DNA of 64,000 bases from an uncultured Bacteroidales bacterium (GCA_903903985.1 CAIVAT010000018.1:124001-188000), one strand, 5' to 3'; shown: positions 17,396 through 26,833, counted from the first letter of the stretch. Notes: generated by a model from the sequence alone, not told the origin. Made by a program: numbers and translations.

Positions 17396-18391
17396 TTGTC
17401 TGATTCAAACTTTGTTGATTATGTGAAAATCCACTGTGCTTCCGGCAACGGCGGCGCAGGTTCACGGCATTTTATGCGTACCCGCACCAACGCACATGGA
17501 GGACCCGATGGCGGCGATGGCGGACGTGGCGGACATGTCATCCTTAAAGGAAACAGCCAGTTCTGGACGTTGCTGCATCTTAAATTCACAAAGCACCTCA
17601 AGGCTGAACATGGTGGTGCAGGCTCAAAGCAACTCATGCACGGGGCAAATGGAAAAGATGTCATCATCGATGTTCCCCTGGGAACTGTTGCCCGTGATTC
17701 GGAGACCGGTGAGTTTGAATGTGAGATCACAGAAGACGGCCAAACGTTCATTCTTGTCCCGGGAGGAAGGGGAGGCCTTGGGAATGACCATTTTAAAACG
17801 CCCACCCGGCAATCGCCCAAGTTCGCTCAACCCGGCGAACCTGGCCTTGAATTCTGGAAAGTCCTTGAATTGAAGCTTTTGGCCGACGTCGGTCTCGTCG
17901 GTTTTCCGAATGCAGGTAAATCAACGCTCCTTTCTGTTATTTCAGCGGCAAAGCCCCAGATAGCCGACTACCCCTTCACCACGCTGGTCCCAAATCTTGG
18001 AATTGTCAGGTATCATGACAATAAATCGTTTGTGATGGCCGACATCCCGGGGATTATTGAAGGTGCCAGTGAAGGCAAAGGCCTGGGATTGCGTTTTTTG
18101 CGACATATTGAGCGCAACGCTGCCTTGTTGTTCATGGTTCCGGTGGATACCAGGGATATCCGCAAAGAATATCAGATCCTGCTGAATGAGCTCTCGCAAT
18201 ACAATCCCGAATTGCTGGACAAAACACGGATCCTCGCAATTACAAAATCCGACCTGGCCGACGAGGAGATTCTGAATGAACTGAAAAAGGATTTACCTGA
18301 AATTCCGACTGTTTTTATCTCATCACACAGGCAAACGGGGCTTGAGAAATTGAAACAAATGCTTTGGGAAGAGCTTAACCGTGAAACGTAA
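17396..18391 (+). CDS. obgE: Obg family ribosome-associated GTPase
   Basis: A 331-residue GTPase that binds the 50S subunit late in assembly. The Gly-rich Obg fold fills residues 1-157 ([14 protein letters not shown]). The G domain has G1 [11 protein letters not shown] near 169, G2 within [13 protein letters not shown]3 DIPGIIEGA and G4 ITKSDL. The start is TTG ([13 protein letters not shown]); no ATG or GTG fits the family N-terminus. The last codons and the TAA are the first part of the family C word array at 18381-18454. It probably shares a transcript with adk. Confidence 0.96.
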   Translation: MSDSNFVDYVKIHCASGNGGAGSRHFMRTRTNAHGGPDGGDGGRGGHVILKGNSQFWTLLHLKFTKHLKAEHGGAGSKQLMHGANGKDVIIDVPLGTVARDSETGEFECEITEDGQTFILVPGGRGGLGNDHFKTPTRQSPKFAQPGEPGLEFWKVLELKLLADVGLVGFPNAGKSTLLSVISAAKPQIADYPFTTLVPNLGIVRYHDNKSFVMADIPGIIEGASEGKGLGLRFLRHIERNAALLFMVPVDTRDIRKEYQILLNELSQYNPELLDKTRILAITKSDLADEEILNELKKDLPEIPTVFISSHRQTGLEKLKQMLWEELNRET

Positions 18392-18454
18392 ACCGAAAGA
18401 CGAAAGACGTTTCACGTCTTACGTCCTACGTCCTGCGTCCTGCGTCTCACGTCC
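18381..18454 (+). repeat. Heptamer array, family C (ACGTCCT words), overlapping the obgE stop
   Basis: The words TACGTCC, TACGTCC, TGCGTCC, TGCGTCT and CACGTCC are preceded by a partly inverted section (AAGACGAAAGACGTTTCACG). The obgE TAA at 18389-18391 falls inside the inverted section. The array ends 16 bp before the PAP2 gene. Confidence 0.8.
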
Positions 18455-18469
18455 ATGTAAATTTTTCAA

Positions 18470-19042
18470 ATGCTGGCAAGCCTGAAAACATTCGACCAAT
18501 CTGCATTCCTGTTCCTGAACGGGATCCATTCACCGTTTTTTGATGCCGTCATTTTTTGGGGGACCAACGCTTCCACATGGCTGCCTCTATATGGTTTGCT
18601 CCTGTACCTTGTTATCCGGAGATACAGGTGGCAAACCTTATGGATCCTCCTTTTCGTAATATTAATGATCATTGCCAGTGATCAGTTTGCAAATATTTTC
18701 AAAGATCTGACGGCCCGGCCCCGGCCATCGCATGAGGCAGGGTTGCCGGGGATTCACACGGTGAATGGATACCTTGGTGGCGAGTTCGGATTTTATTCAT
18801 CACATGCCTCTACAACCCTTGCCATTTCATTATTTACGATCATTCTTCTGGGCAGGCCGTTCGCGTACTTTCCTCTTATAATGCTTGCCTGGGCATTCTT
18901 CATGTCATATACACGCATATATCTGGGAGTCCATTACCCTGGTGACATCCTTGCGGGGTGGGTTGCGGGCGGTCTGATTGGCTGGGGCTTTGGCCACTTG
19001 TGTGGCTGGTTTATCCGCAAACCGGAAAACATCAATAATTAA
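18470..19042 (+). CDS. PAP2 family membrane phosphatase
   Basis: A 190-residue integral membrane protein with about five to six helices. The three phosphatase motifs are KDLTARPRPSHE (near 81), FYSSHAST (near 105) and SYTRIYLGVHYPGDILAG (near 145), the last with the catalytic His and Asp. Likely substrates are undecaprenyl pyrophosphate or lipid phosphates at the periplasmic face; the sequence does not decide between them. It follows obgE but is separated from it by the family C array. Confidence 0.9.
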   Translation: MLASLKTFDQSAFLFLNGIHSPFFDAVIFWGTNASTWLPLYGLLLYLVIRRYRWQTLWILLFVILMIIASDQFANIFKDLTARPRPSHEAGLPGIHTVNGYLGGEFGFYSSHASTTLAISLFTIILLGRPFAYFPLIMLAWAFFMSYTRIYLGVHYPGDILAGWVAGGLIGWGFGHLCGWFIRKPENINN

Positions 19043-19127
19043 CTGCTTGTTTATTTTGACGTTAGGCAGGTTCATTTGAAAAAATGGGTATGCGGGTATA
19101 TTATTTTGCTGCGGAGAACCGTTATTA

Positions 19128-19209
19128 ATGCCTCACCTCTGCCCCTCTCCCCCCCCGGGAGAGGGATTTCTCCTTCTACAGCAGGGAGAAGGGGCCATGG
19201 GATGAGCAT
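19128..19209. repeat. Palindromic repeat, family G (intergenic)
   Basis: An 82-bp imperfect palindrome with outer arms ATGCCTCAC and GGGATGAGCAT and inner GC stems (CCCCTCTCC..., GGAGAAGGGG). It lies between the PAP2 and barrel genes and is a free-standing member of the family also found inside the O-methyltransferase gene. Confidence 0.8.
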
Positions 19210-19242
19210 TAAGAAATCCCCCTGAACTATAAATAAATATCT

Positions 19243-19806
19243 ATGAATAAACTATTGAAAATCATATCACTAATAATATTTGTTGCTGTTGCAACAACAC
19301 TCCGGATCCATGCAAAAGGCCCGCTTGATCCTGTCCGGTTAAAATCGATGGTCATCAATGTCGGCCTTGGCCCGGGTACACATTATTTTGGAAACGGAGT
19401 TGGATTTGGCCCGGCACTGAAGGGATCGTTCGAAACGGGCATGTGGGACTTAGGGCCGGGGGTGATTACCCTGGGCGGTGAAGCAACGTTTTCCTTCTTC
19501 AGTCACCATTACGGAGATAACTGGAATGAATCATGGGTCAACTTTATCTTCGGCGCGCGTGGCGCCTACCATTATGGATGGGATGTGGAAGGGCTGGATA
19601 CTTATGGAGGAATCCCCCTTGGAATAGGGTTTTGCGCCCATGCCTGGGACGATCACCCAGGGAGTCAAGGGTATACGCCTGTGTATCCCTATGTCGGTAT
19701 TTTTTTCGGCGCCACTTACTTTTTCAACAAGTCGATGGGGATCAATGGAGAGATAGGATTTAACTCAACCTACACCAATATCGGGATGGTGTTCAAACTG
19801 AAGTAA
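19243..19806 (+). CDS. Putative outer-membrane beta-barrel protein
   Basis: A 187-residue protein with a signal peptide (MNKLLKIISLIIFVAVATTL...). It has Gly/aromatic-rich alternating strands and ends in a strand of the NIGMVFKLK type. Segments such as YPYVGIFFGATYFFNKSMGI resemble small eight-stranded barrels of the Bacteroidota porin-like families. I do not recognise a named family or ligand. It has its own upstream region, holding the family G palindrome. Confidence 0.65.
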   Translation: MNKLLKIISLIIFVAVATTLRIHAKGPLDPVRLKSMVINVGLGPGTHYFGNGVGFGPALKGSFETGMWDLGPGVITLGGEATFSFFSHHYGDNWNESWVNFIFGARGAYHYGWDVEGLDTYGGIPLGIGFCAHAWDDHPGSQGYTPVYPYVGIFFGATYFFNKSMGINGEIGFNSTYTNIGMVFKLK

Positions 19807-19842
19807 TTGGGAAAAAGTTTATTCGTCAGATGTCATGCTTTT

Positions 19843-20304
19843 TTAATATCCATACGCCCTTCCTTCAAATTTTAAAATCTTGACTTTCCACACACAAACC
19901 TCCTTGATTGCCGGAGGGTTGAATTTGAATTCACCGCCTGTGTACTGGGCCATCACAATGTGGAATGCGGCAATTTTTTCTTCGGGATCCGTGATGAATT
20001 CTGCCGCGCCATAACAGAGGACACTGCGGTATTTCATGCTCCATGAGCAGGCTACCTGTTCATTTTGGTACCGCAGAAGGTGGTCGGTGGTAAAGTTGAT
20101 GCAAACCACCGGGTGTTGTTTCAGGATATCGATCTTTTTTCCATGCCGGGCACCGTGAAGGTAGATCACATCGTCCCTGAAGCCGAAATTCATCGGGATG
20201 ACATACGGATGGCCTTCCGTATCAACCATGGAAAGATGGCAAAACCGGCAGCGTTGAATGACATCAACAAGCTCAGTTTTTTCAGAAATTACGCGTGCTC
20301 TCAT
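19843..20304 (-). CDS. Pyridoxamine 5'-phosphate oxidase family (Nim-like) flavoprotein
   Basis: A 153-residue split-barrel FMN-binding protein. The ATG at 20304 gives MRARVISEKTELVDVIQRC, the normal N-terminus; upstream codons overlap the holin-like gene and do not match. CRFCHLSMVDTEGHPYVIPM and IYLHGARHGKKIDIL fit the PNPOx/Nim-like group, often annotated as nitroimidazole-resistance or FMN-binding proteins. The substrate is unknown. It overlaps the preceding holin-like gene by 23 bp, so the two are probably cotranscribed. Confidence 0.88.
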   Translation of the reverse strand: MRARVISEKTELVDVIQRCRFCHLSMVDTEGHPYVIPMNFGFRDDVIYLHGARHGKKIDILKQHPVVCINFTTDHLLRYQNEQVACSWSMKYRSVLCYGAAEFITDPEEKIAAFHIVMAQYTGGEFKFNPPAIKEVCVWKVKILKFEGRAYGY

Positions 20305-20641
20305 CGTGTTTGACCAGACTTTCCAACAATGAAGAAATAAAAGAGAGAATGATGCTGAAAAACATTGCCCACCAGAAACCATCAACTTTAAACCCATGAA
20401 TCCATGAACCGGCGATCATGATGATCAGCGCGTTGATTACCAGTAAAAACAAACCAAAGGTGATCACGGTAAAGGGAATGGTGAGGATGACCATCACTGG
20501 TTTTAGAAACACATTCAGGAAACTCAGTGTCAGCGCGACAAGCAGGGCAGTCCAGAAGGAACTGACATGGATCCCGGGTAAAAAATACCCGGCGATCAGG
20601 ATGGCAACCGACGTTAAAAGGAGCTTGGGAATAAATGGCAT
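20282..20641 (-). CDS. Phage holin family 4 / YvlD-like membrane protein
   Basis: A 119-residue protein with four predicted membrane helices (LLLTSVAILIAGYFLPGI, ALLVALTLSFLNVFLKPVMV, TFGLFLLVINALIIMIAG, WWAMFFSIILSFISSLL). The LNVFLKPVMVILTIPFTVIT pattern is the PF04020 signature. Despite the family name this is a chromosomal envelope protein, not evidence of a prophage. It is followed by the Nim-like gene with a 23-bp overlap. Confidence 0.88.
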   Translation of the reverse strand: MPFIPKLLLTSVAILIAGYFLPGIHVSSFWTALLVALTLSFLNVFLKPVMVILTIPFTVITFGLFLLVINALIIMIAGSWIHGFKVDGFWWAMFFSIILSFISSLLESLVKHDESTRNF

Positions 20642-20759
20642 AGCAGGATATCAGTATAAATTGGTGAGGCAAAATTACATAATATTCACGATTAATATCA
20701 TTGACTTACCCTTCAATTTCTCACTCAACACACGATCAACTTTAACATATTAATATTTT

Positions 20760-20767
20760 TATATTTG
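20760..20767 (+). promoter_or_regulatory. -7 box (TATATTTG) for thrA
   Basis: TATATTTG matches TAnnTTTG, 25 bp before the ATG at 20792. It overlaps the upstream start codon at 20765, so that longer start is unlikely. Confidence 0.55.
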
Positions 20768-20791
20768 TACTTTATTTCAGAAATAGAAAAT

Positions 20792-23236
20792 ATGCAGGTA
20801 TTAAAATTCGGGGGCACCTCGGTTGCCAATGCGGCAAATATTCGTAAAGTAATTGATATCATACGGCAGGCATGCCTGAAGGATCAGACCATGGTGGTGG
20901 TTTCGGCCCTTGGCGGAACGACGGATATGCTGATCGACGCCGGCAGATTTGCCGCTTCGCACGATGAGGCATACAAAGAAAAGATCAGGGAATTCGGAAC
21001 GCGTCACAACGACACCGTGAGAGCGTTGCTTCCGGCGAACCTGCAGGGTAATATACTTGCTCTTGTTGAAGAACAACGCAGCGAGCTCGATCGCATCTGC
21101 GAAGCCGTGTTCCTACTGCGGGAACTTTCCCCCCGGACACAGGACAGCATCGTAAGCCATGGTGAGTTGCTTTCATCCCGGATCGTCTCGGCTGCCTTCG
21201 ACTCGCTTCACCATGCAAATCAATGGCTCGATGCACGTGAAATCATCAGGACAGATTCGGGCTTCGGATCGGCAGCGCCCGACTTCGATTTCATTCAGAA
21301 GGCGCTCACGGACTGTATCGTTCAAAAACCGGCGCCTCTTTATATCATTCCGGGGTTTATTGCTGCGGATGAGTATGGAGTAACCACAACCCTGGGCCGT
21401 GGAGGATCAGATTACACCGCCGCCATTGTCGCTGCAGCCATCGGTGCAACAGTGCTTGAAATCTGGACGGACGTCAGCGGCATGATGACCGCCGATCCGC
21501 GCATGGTGACCAATGCAAAAGTAATCCCCTATATTTCCTACAAGGAGGCGATGGAACTTTCGCATTTCGGGGCCAGGGTCATTTATCCGCCCACCATACA
21601 ACCGGTGATGAAGAAAGGGATCCCTCTCTGGATCAAAAATACATTTGCCCCGGATGATTACGGCACGCTGATCGAAAGCAGTGTTTCGGAAAATAAAAAT
21701 ATGGTGAGGGGAATTTCGAGTATCGGCAAAATGGCTTTGCTGAGCCTGGAGGGAAGCGGAATGGTGGGGATCCCCGGCTTTTCCAAACGGCTCTTCGGCG
21801 CGCTGGCAGAAGAGAAAATAAACGTGATCCTGATTACACAGAGTTCTTCAGAACACTCCATTTGCGCCGCCATTGACGAAGCGAATGTCAATAAAGCCAA
21901 AAAGGCTGTAGATGCTGAATTTGTAAATGAAATAGATGCCGGTAAGGTCGAACCGCTGCAACTGGAATCAGGGCTTTCCATCATCGCCCTGGTGGGTGAT
22001 AACATGAAAAACCACACCGGGATCAGTGGTAAAATGTTTGGAGCACTTGGACGCAACAGTGTCAATATCCGGGCGATCGCCCAGGGTTCATCGGAAAAAA
22101 ACATTTCAGCCGTCATCAGCACCACAGATGTAAAAAAGGCCGTCAACGTACTGCATGAGGAATTTTTTGAAACAGCCTATAAACAGGTGAACCTGCTCGT
22201 GACCGGTGTCGGGAACGTTGGGAGCAGATTAATTGCCCAATTGCTTGAGCAGCAGCAATACCTGCTCGATCACCTGCGTCTTCAGATAAGGGTGGTTGGG
22301 CTCTGCAACAGCAAAAGAATGTTGCTGGATGAAGAGGGGATTAATTTGCAGCATTGGAAAGAACTGCTTTTGCAAGGTGCATCGTTGAACCTTGAGGGTT
22401 TCATTGCCTTTATTGAACAAAAAAATCTACGTAACCCTGTATTTGTTGATGTTACATCAAGTGAACCTGTAACCGGGTTTTACGGGTCCCTGTTGAGAAA
22501 AAGCGTGGCGGTGGTGGCCTGCAATAAAATTGCCAGTTCATCTTCCTATGAAAATTTCGAACTGCTGAAACATCTTGCACGCGAATACAACACATCCTAT
22601 CTTTTTGAAACCAATGTCGGCGCAGGGTTACCGATCATCGGTACACTGAACGACCTGATGCGCAGCGGCGATAAAGTGAACAGGATCGAAGCGGTGTTGT
22701 CGGGCACGCTTAATTTCGTATTCAACAACTATGATGGCACGGTTCCTTTCGCAAAGATCGTGAAACGGGCCCAGGATGAGGGATATGCTGAACCAGATCC
22801 GCGCATCGACCTCAGCGGTACCGACGTGATGCGGAAAATTCTCATCCTTTCGCGCGAAGCAGGGTACAGGATGGAAATGGAAGAGATACAAAGCACCTCT
22901 TTCCTGCCTGAATCATGCATGCAAGGCGATGTTGCAAGTTTCTACCGGGAGATGGAGCGGCATGAAGCACACTTCAAATTCCTGTACGTTGAAGCATTTG
23001 AAAAAGGCTGTAAATTGAAGTTTGTTGCCACCCTCGACAACGGGAAAGCATCGGTGGGTTTGCAACACATCGGCAAGGACCACGACCTGTACCATCTTTA
23101 TGGGAAAGACAACGTGGTGCTCTTTTACACCAACCGTTATCTACAGCAACCACTGGTCATAAAAGGAGCCGGTGCCGGTGCAGAGGTGACTGCATCAGGA
23201 ATCTTTGCCGACATCATCCGCGCTGCAAGGGTTTAA
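20792..23236 (+). CDS. thrA: Bifunctional aspartokinase / homoserine dehydrogenase
   Basis: An 814-residue fusion catalysing the first and third steps from aspartate to threonine and methionine. The kinase domain starts MQVLKFGGTS (KFGGTS at 5-10) and has TTLGRGGSDYTAA near 205. Two ACT regulatory domains follow (about 310-460, with GISGKMFGALGRNSVNI), so feedback control by threonine is expected. The dehydrogenase starts at VTGVGNVGSRL near 470 and contains GTLNFVFNNYDG. The ATG at 20792 lies just after a promoter box. Heptamer words (GTCACGC, GTCACAT) follow the stop within 5 bp. Confidence 0.97.
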   Translation: MQVLKFGGTSVANAANIRKVIDIIRQACLKDQTMVVVSALGGTTDMLIDAGRFAASHDEAYKEKIREFGTRHNDTVRALLPANLQGNILALVEEQRSELDRICEAVFLLRELSPRTQDSIVSHGELLSSRIVSAAFDSLHHANQWLDAREIIRTDSGFGSAAPDFDFIQKALTDCIVQKPAPLYIIPGFIAADEYGVTTTLGRGGSDYTAAIVAAAIGATVLEIWTDVSGMMTADPRMVTNAKVIPYISYKEAMELSHFGARVIYPPTIQPVMKKGIPLWIKNTFAPDDYGTLIESSVSENKNMVRGISSIGKMALLSLEGSGMVGIPGFSKRLFGALAEEKINVILITQSSSEHSICAAIDEANVNKAKKAVDAEFVNEIDAGKVEPLQLESGLSIIALVGDNMKNHTGISGKMFGALGRNSVNIRAIAQGSSEKNISAVISTTDVKKAVNVLHEEFFETAYKQVNLLVTGVGNVGSRLIAQLLEQQQYLLDHLRLQIRVVGLCNSKRMLLDEEGINLQHWKELLLQGASLNLEGFIAFIEQKNLRNPVFVDVTSSEPVTGFYGSLLRKSVAVVACNKIASSSSYENFELLKHLAREYNTSYLFETNVGAGLPIIGTLNDLMRSGDKVNRIEAVLSGTLNFVFNNYDGTVPFAKIVKRAQDEGYAEPDPRIDLSGTDVMRKILILSREAGYRMEMEEIQSTSFLPESCMQGDVASFYREMERHEAHFKFLYVEAFEKGCKLKFVATLDNGKASVGLQHIGKDHDLYHLYGKDNVVLFYTNRYLQQPLVIKGAGAGAEVTASGIFADIIRAARV

Positions 23237-23238
23237 TT

Positions 23239-23253
23239 GTCACGCGTCACATG
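23239..23253 (+). repeat. Family B words (two heptamers) after thrA
   Basis: GTCACGC and GTCACAT lie directly after the thrA stop and before xseA. They are a minimal copy of the array at 24923-24950. Confidence 0.55.
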
Positions 23254-23271
23254 ATATAACCATACCTTCAA

Positions 23272-24681
23272 ATGCCTGAAAAACTAAATGACCGCACCAT
23301 ATTCTCACTTTCCGAGGTAAGTTATAGTATTCAGAAAACATTGCTGGAAAGGTATACGAGTTCGTTTTGGATCAAGGCGGAAATGAACAAACTGAATCAC
23401 TATCCGCAGTCGGGCCATTGTTTCCCTGACCTCATTGAAAAAACAGAGGGTAAAATTGTTGCTGAAATGAAAGCAACGATCTGGCATGATGATTTTCAGC
23501 GGATTAATGCCAATTTTCTGAACGTTCTGCACGAACCTTTGAAAAGCGGGATCAAGATCCTGTTTTGTGCGAAAATCTCGTTCAACCCGGTTTATGGACT
23601 TAGCCTGAGAATCCTCGACATTGATCCATCATGGTCTCTGGGTGAACTTGAAAAAGAGAAACAACAAACCATTGAAAGGATCAAAAAAGAAGGAATTTTC
23701 AATACGAACCGGTCGATGGTTCTGCCGTTGCTCCCCAAGAGAATTGCCATTATCTCTGTTCAAACCAGCAAAGGCTTTGCCGATTTTCGAAAGGTCCTTG
23801 ACGAGAACGAATGGGGATATACTTTTTTTTACATGTTGTTCACCGCGCTGCTCCAGGGGGAAAATGCGGTCAACTCGATCATGAACCAGATGGAGCGCAT
23901 CAGCAGGGTCAAACACCATTTCGATGCGGTTGCGATCATACGCGGTGGCGGTGGCGACGTTGGGTTAGCCTGTTATAACAGCTATGAGCTTGCCAGGGCA
24001 ATCGCACTTTTCCCTCTGCCTGTATTCACCGGCATCGGGCATTCGACCAATGAAACAGTTGCTGAAATGGTCGCTTTTAAAAACGCCATCACGCCTACAG
24101 AGCTGGCAGATTTTCTCCTTCAGAAGTTTCATAATTTTTCTGTGCCTTTAAATAAAGCGAAGGAGACGATCTTTGACAAATGTACCCGGTTGTTACAGGA
24201 TAAAAACATCTCGATGTTGAACTCGGTTCGGTACTTTAAATCAGTGACCTTGTCGAGACTGGCGCAAAACAAAAATGAAGTTCAACAGCAAATAAAAGCG
24301 CTTCAGCAACAATCCGCCTGGTTCGTTCAGCAGAAGCAGGAACGGCATGTATACCAGAACCGGTTGCTGATTGAAAAAGGTTCAGTTCAAATCCTTAAAT
24401 CCAACCGGAAGGTCATCGACGATGCCATGAAAAATATTTTATCAGAAACGATTCATTTTTTCAGCCGGCAGTGGAATGACATCACGGGGGTTGAGAAAAC
24501 CCTTGAAATATTGGATCCGGCCAATGTGCTGAAACGCGGATACAGCATTACCCTGGCCAATGGCAAGGTGTTGAAATCGGTCGGAATGACCGGGGCAGGT
24601 ACTGCCCTGAAAACCATCATCGCGGACGGTCATATCATCAGTACAGTTAACTCAGTCAGTAAAAATGAAACCAATGACTAA
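23272..24681 (+). CDS. xseA: Exodeoxyribonuclease VII large subunit
   Basis: A 469-residue nuclease subunit. An N-terminal OB fold (FSLSEVSYSIQKTLLERY, FWIKAEMNKLNHY) is followed by the catalytic domain with VAIIRGGGGDVGL and FTGIGHSTNETVAEMVA, then a long coiled coil (about 290-410, Gln/Lys-rich) and the C-terminal CDPANVLKRGYSIT-like block, seen here as LDPANVLKRGYSI. Length is normal. xseB begins inside its 3' end with a 17-bp overlap. Confidence 0.95.
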   Translation: MPEKLNDRTIFSLSEVSYSIQKTLLERYTSSFWIKAEMNKLNHYPQSGHCFPDLIEKTEGKIVAEMKATIWHDDFQRINANFLNVLHEPLKSGIKILFCAKISFNPVYGLSLRILDIDPSWSLGELEKEKQQTIERIKKEGIFNTNRSMVLPLLPKRIAIISVQTSKGFADFRKVLDENEWGYTFFYMLFTALLQGENAVNSIMNQMERISRVKHHFDAVAIIRGGGGDVGLACYNSYELARAIALFPLPVFTGIGHSTNETVAEMVAFKNAITPTELADFLLQKFHNFSVPLNKAKETIFDKCTRLLQDKNISMLNSVRYFKSVTLSRLAQNKNEVQQQIKALQQQSAWFVQQKQERHVYQNRLLIEKGSVQILKSNRKVIDDAMKNILSETIHFFSRQWNDITGVEKTLEILDPANVLKRGYSITLANGKVLKSVGMTGAGTALKTIIADGHIISTVNSVSKNETND

Positions 24682-24889
24682 AGAGCCAAATTACACCGAA
24701 GCCTATGATGAGCTTCAGAACATTGTTTCTGAGATAGAAGGCGGCGAAATTTCCGTCGATGAATTATCGGAAAAGGTTAAAAGAGCGGCATTCCTGATCA
24801 AAATATGCAAAAACAAACTTACCTCAACGGAGGAAGATGTAACCAGGATTCTTAAAGAACTTGAAACCAACGAAGGGCTGAATCAATAA
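24665..24889 (+). CDS. xseB: Exodeoxyribonuclease VII small subunit
   Basis: A 74-residue helical partner of XseA. YTEAYDELQNIVSEIEGG and the following VDELSEKVKRAAFLI are typical of XseB, where the subunit docks on the XseA coiled coil. The ATG at 24665 overlaps the xseA end; an alternative ATG at 24674 would remove three residues. Coupled translation with xseA is likely. Confidence 0.93.
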   Translation: MKPMTKEPNYTEAYDELQNIVSEIEGGEISVDELSEKVKRAAFLIKICKNKLTSTEEDVTRILKELETNEGLNQ

Positions 24890-24922
24890 AATCCAGGTTC
24901 AATGATCTGGTAAACGTATATT

Positions 24923-24950
24923 GTCACGCGTCACATGTCACGCGTCACGA
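24923..24950. repeat. Heptamer array, family B (GTCACGC words), supplying the radA stop
   Basis: Four tandem heptamers, GTCACGC, GTCACAT, GTCACGC and GTCACGA, lie between convergent xseB and radA. The radA TGA (minus strand, 24945-24947) is formed by the last word. Confidence 0.85.
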
Positions 24951-26312
24951 AAACAACTTCCTGTAAACCTCTTCAATTTTGGCAACCGGAATCACCTGGA
25001 TGGCATAGCGCTTGAGATCCAGTCCTTTGGTATTGTACCTGGAGATGAAAATCCGCGCGAACCCGAGTTTGTCGGCTTCAGAGATACGTTGTTCGACACG
25101 GTTGATGGGTCGGATTTCACCACTGAGGCCAACTTCGGCAGTAAAACAGGTTTTGGAGTCGACGGGTGAATCCTGGTTAGAGGAAAGCACGGCAGCCACC
25201 ACAGCCAGGTCGATGGCGGGGTCTTCCACCCTGATCCCTCCGGCGATGTTGAGGAACACATCCTTGTGACCAAGCCTGAAGCCACTGCGTTTTTCCAACA
25301 CGGCGAGCAGCATGTTGAGCCGCCGTACATCGAAACCGGTGGTTGACCGTTGAGGCGTTCCATACACGGCTGTACTCACCAGTGCCTGTGTTTCAATGAG
25401 CATGGGGCGCTGCCCCTCCATCATCGCTGCAATCGCAATGCCGCTCACTGCTTCATCACGCTGGCTGAGCAAAATCTCCGAAGGATTTGAAACCTCACGC
25501 AGGCCGGCATCGTTCATTTCATAGATTCCCAGTTCGGAGGTCGACCCGAAGCGGTTTTTCAGGGACCGAAGGATGCGGTAACCGTAATTGCGGTCGCCTT
25601 CGAACTGAAGCACGGTATCTACCATGTGTTCCAGGATTTTAGGGCCGGCAAGACTGCCATCCTTGGTAATGTGCCCGATCAGAAAAACGGGGGTATTGCT
25701 GTACTTTGAATATTTTTGCATCTCAGCGGCGCACTCTTTGATTTGTGAAACGCTGCCTGCCGATGAATCGATCAGGTCGGTCTGCAGCGTTTGAATGGAA
25801 TCGGCAATGATGATGCCAGGCTTCAGCGTTTCAAGATGCTGGGAAATGGTCTGTGTGTTGGTTTCGGTAAGGATGTAACAGTTGTCGTTTTTAATACCGA
25901 TCCGTTCCGATCGCATCCTGATCTGCTGGGCGCTCTCTTCTCCGGTAATGTAAAGAATTTTCTGGTCGGAACATTTGAGGGCGACCTGCAGCATCAGGGT
26001 TGATTTACCGATACCGGGCTCCCCTCCGATCAGGGTGAGTGAACCGGGAACAAGTCCTCCGCCCAGCACCCTGTTAAGTTCCTGATCGTGCGTATTTATC
26101 CTGGCCTCATGACTGAAAGTGACTTCGGAAATTCTTACAGGGCTAACCGGTTTGGAATCCCGGGGCCGTAGGCCCGGCAATCCTTTCTCCTCTCTTTGTA
26201 TGACCTCTTCAACGAAGGTATTCCACTCCCCGCAGGCATTGCATTTTCCCATCCATTTGGGTGCCTGGGTGCCGCAATTTTGGCAAAAGAATGCTGTTTT
26301 AAGTTTAGACAT
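24945..26312 (-). CDS. radA: DNA repair protein RadA
   Basis: A 455-residue RecA-like branch-migration factor. The N-terminal four-Cys zinc finger has C10, C13, C24 and C27. Walker A GGEPGIGKSTLM lies near 91, the RadA-specific LKNRFGSTSELG near 255, and a Lon-like C-terminal domain follows (DVFLNIAGGIRVEDPA). The linker after the zinc finger, GLPGLRPRDSKPVSP, is Pro/Arg-rich. The ATG lies in a heptamer word (GAATGTC) and the stop in a family B word, so both ends abut repeats. Confidence 0.97.
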   Translation of the reverse strand: MSKLKTAFFCQNCGTQAPKWMGKCNACGEWNTFVEEVIQREEKGLPGLRPRDSKPVSPVRISEVTFSHEARINTHDQELNRVLGGGLVPGSLTLIGGEPGIGKSTLMLQVALKCSDQKILYITGEESAQQIRMRSERIGIKNDNCYILTETNTQTISQHLETLKPGIIIADSIQTLQTDLIDSSAGSVSQIKECAAEMQKYSKYSNTPVFLIGHITKDGSLAGPKILEHMVDTVLQFEGDRNYGYRILRSLKNRFGSTSELGIYEMNDAGLREVSNPSEILLSQRDEAVSGIAIAAMMEGQRPMLIETQALVSTAVYGTPQRSTTGFDVRRLNMLLAVLEKRSGFRLGHKDVFLNIAGGIRVEDPAIDLAVVAAVLSSNQDSPVDSKTCFTAEVGLSGEIRPINRVEQRISEADKLGFARIFISRYNTKGLDLKRYAIQVIPVAKIEEVYRKLFS

Positions 26313-26340
26313 TCGATGATCGTAAATCGAAAATCCTAAA
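26313..26340. repeat. Heptamer array, family D, filling the rfaE2-radA gap
   Basis: Read on the minus strand the gap is GATTTTC, GATTTAC, GATCATC, then GAATGTC holding the radA ATG. The rfaE2 TAG abuts the first word. The entire 23-bp spacer is therefore array sequence. Confidence 0.8.
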
Positions 26341-26833
26341 GGTGGACCTTCTGTGCGAGTTCAATGGTGTGGGTAGTGGAATATCCTTTGGTAAGTTCAA
26401 TGGTCACTACCTGGCCGCCATGGGCTTTGACCACATCGCTGCCAACGATCTCTTTTCCTTCATAATCTTTGCCTTTTACGAGGATATCAGGCTGGATCAG
26501 TTTGATAAGTTCGTGAGGGGTATCTTCTCCAAACAGGATGACCCCGTCGACAAAAGAGAATGCAGCCAGGGTAACGGCACGGGCCTCCTCGTTGTTGACA
26601 GGCCTGCGGGCACCCTTGATGCGGTGGACCGAGTCATCGGAGTTGAGCCCTACAATCAGGATGTCGCCAAGGTCGCGCGCTTTGGCAAGATATTCAACAT
26701 GTCCGAGGTGCAGTACATCAAAGCAACCATTGGAAAATACGATGGTTTTTTCTTTGTAACGCCATACCGCAAGTTTTTGTTTCAGATGCTCCCAGGTGAA
26801 AATTTTTGACTTTATTAAACTAAGCCTTTCCAT
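26336..26833 (-). CDS. rfaE2: D-glycero-beta-D-manno-heptose 1-phosphate adenylyltransferase
   Basis: A 165-residue nucleotidyltransferase equal to the HldE C-terminal domain. It transfers AMP to heptose 1-phosphate on the way to ADP-heptose for the lipopolysaccharide core. The cytidylyltransferase-like signature FSNGCFDVLHLGHVEYL (HxGH) lies near 33-49, and IVGLNSDDSVHRIKG and DILVKGKDYEGKEIVG follow. The stand-alone form is common in Bacteroidota. It overlaps the preceding membrane gene by 14 bp, so the two are probably coupled. Confidence 0.95.
   Translation of the reverse strand: MERLSLIKSKIFTWEHLKQKLAVWRYKEKTIVFSNGCFDVLHLGHVEYLAKARDLGDILIVGLNSDDSVHRIKGARRPVNNEEARAVTLAAFSFVDGVILFGEDTPHELIKLIQPDILVKGKDYEGKEIVGSDVVKAHGGQVVTIELTKGYSTTHTIELAQKVHL

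Noticed and set aside
20282-20641. Prophage indicated by a holin-family protein
   Set aside because: PF04020 proteins are ordinary chromosomal membrane proteins and no other phage genes are nearby.
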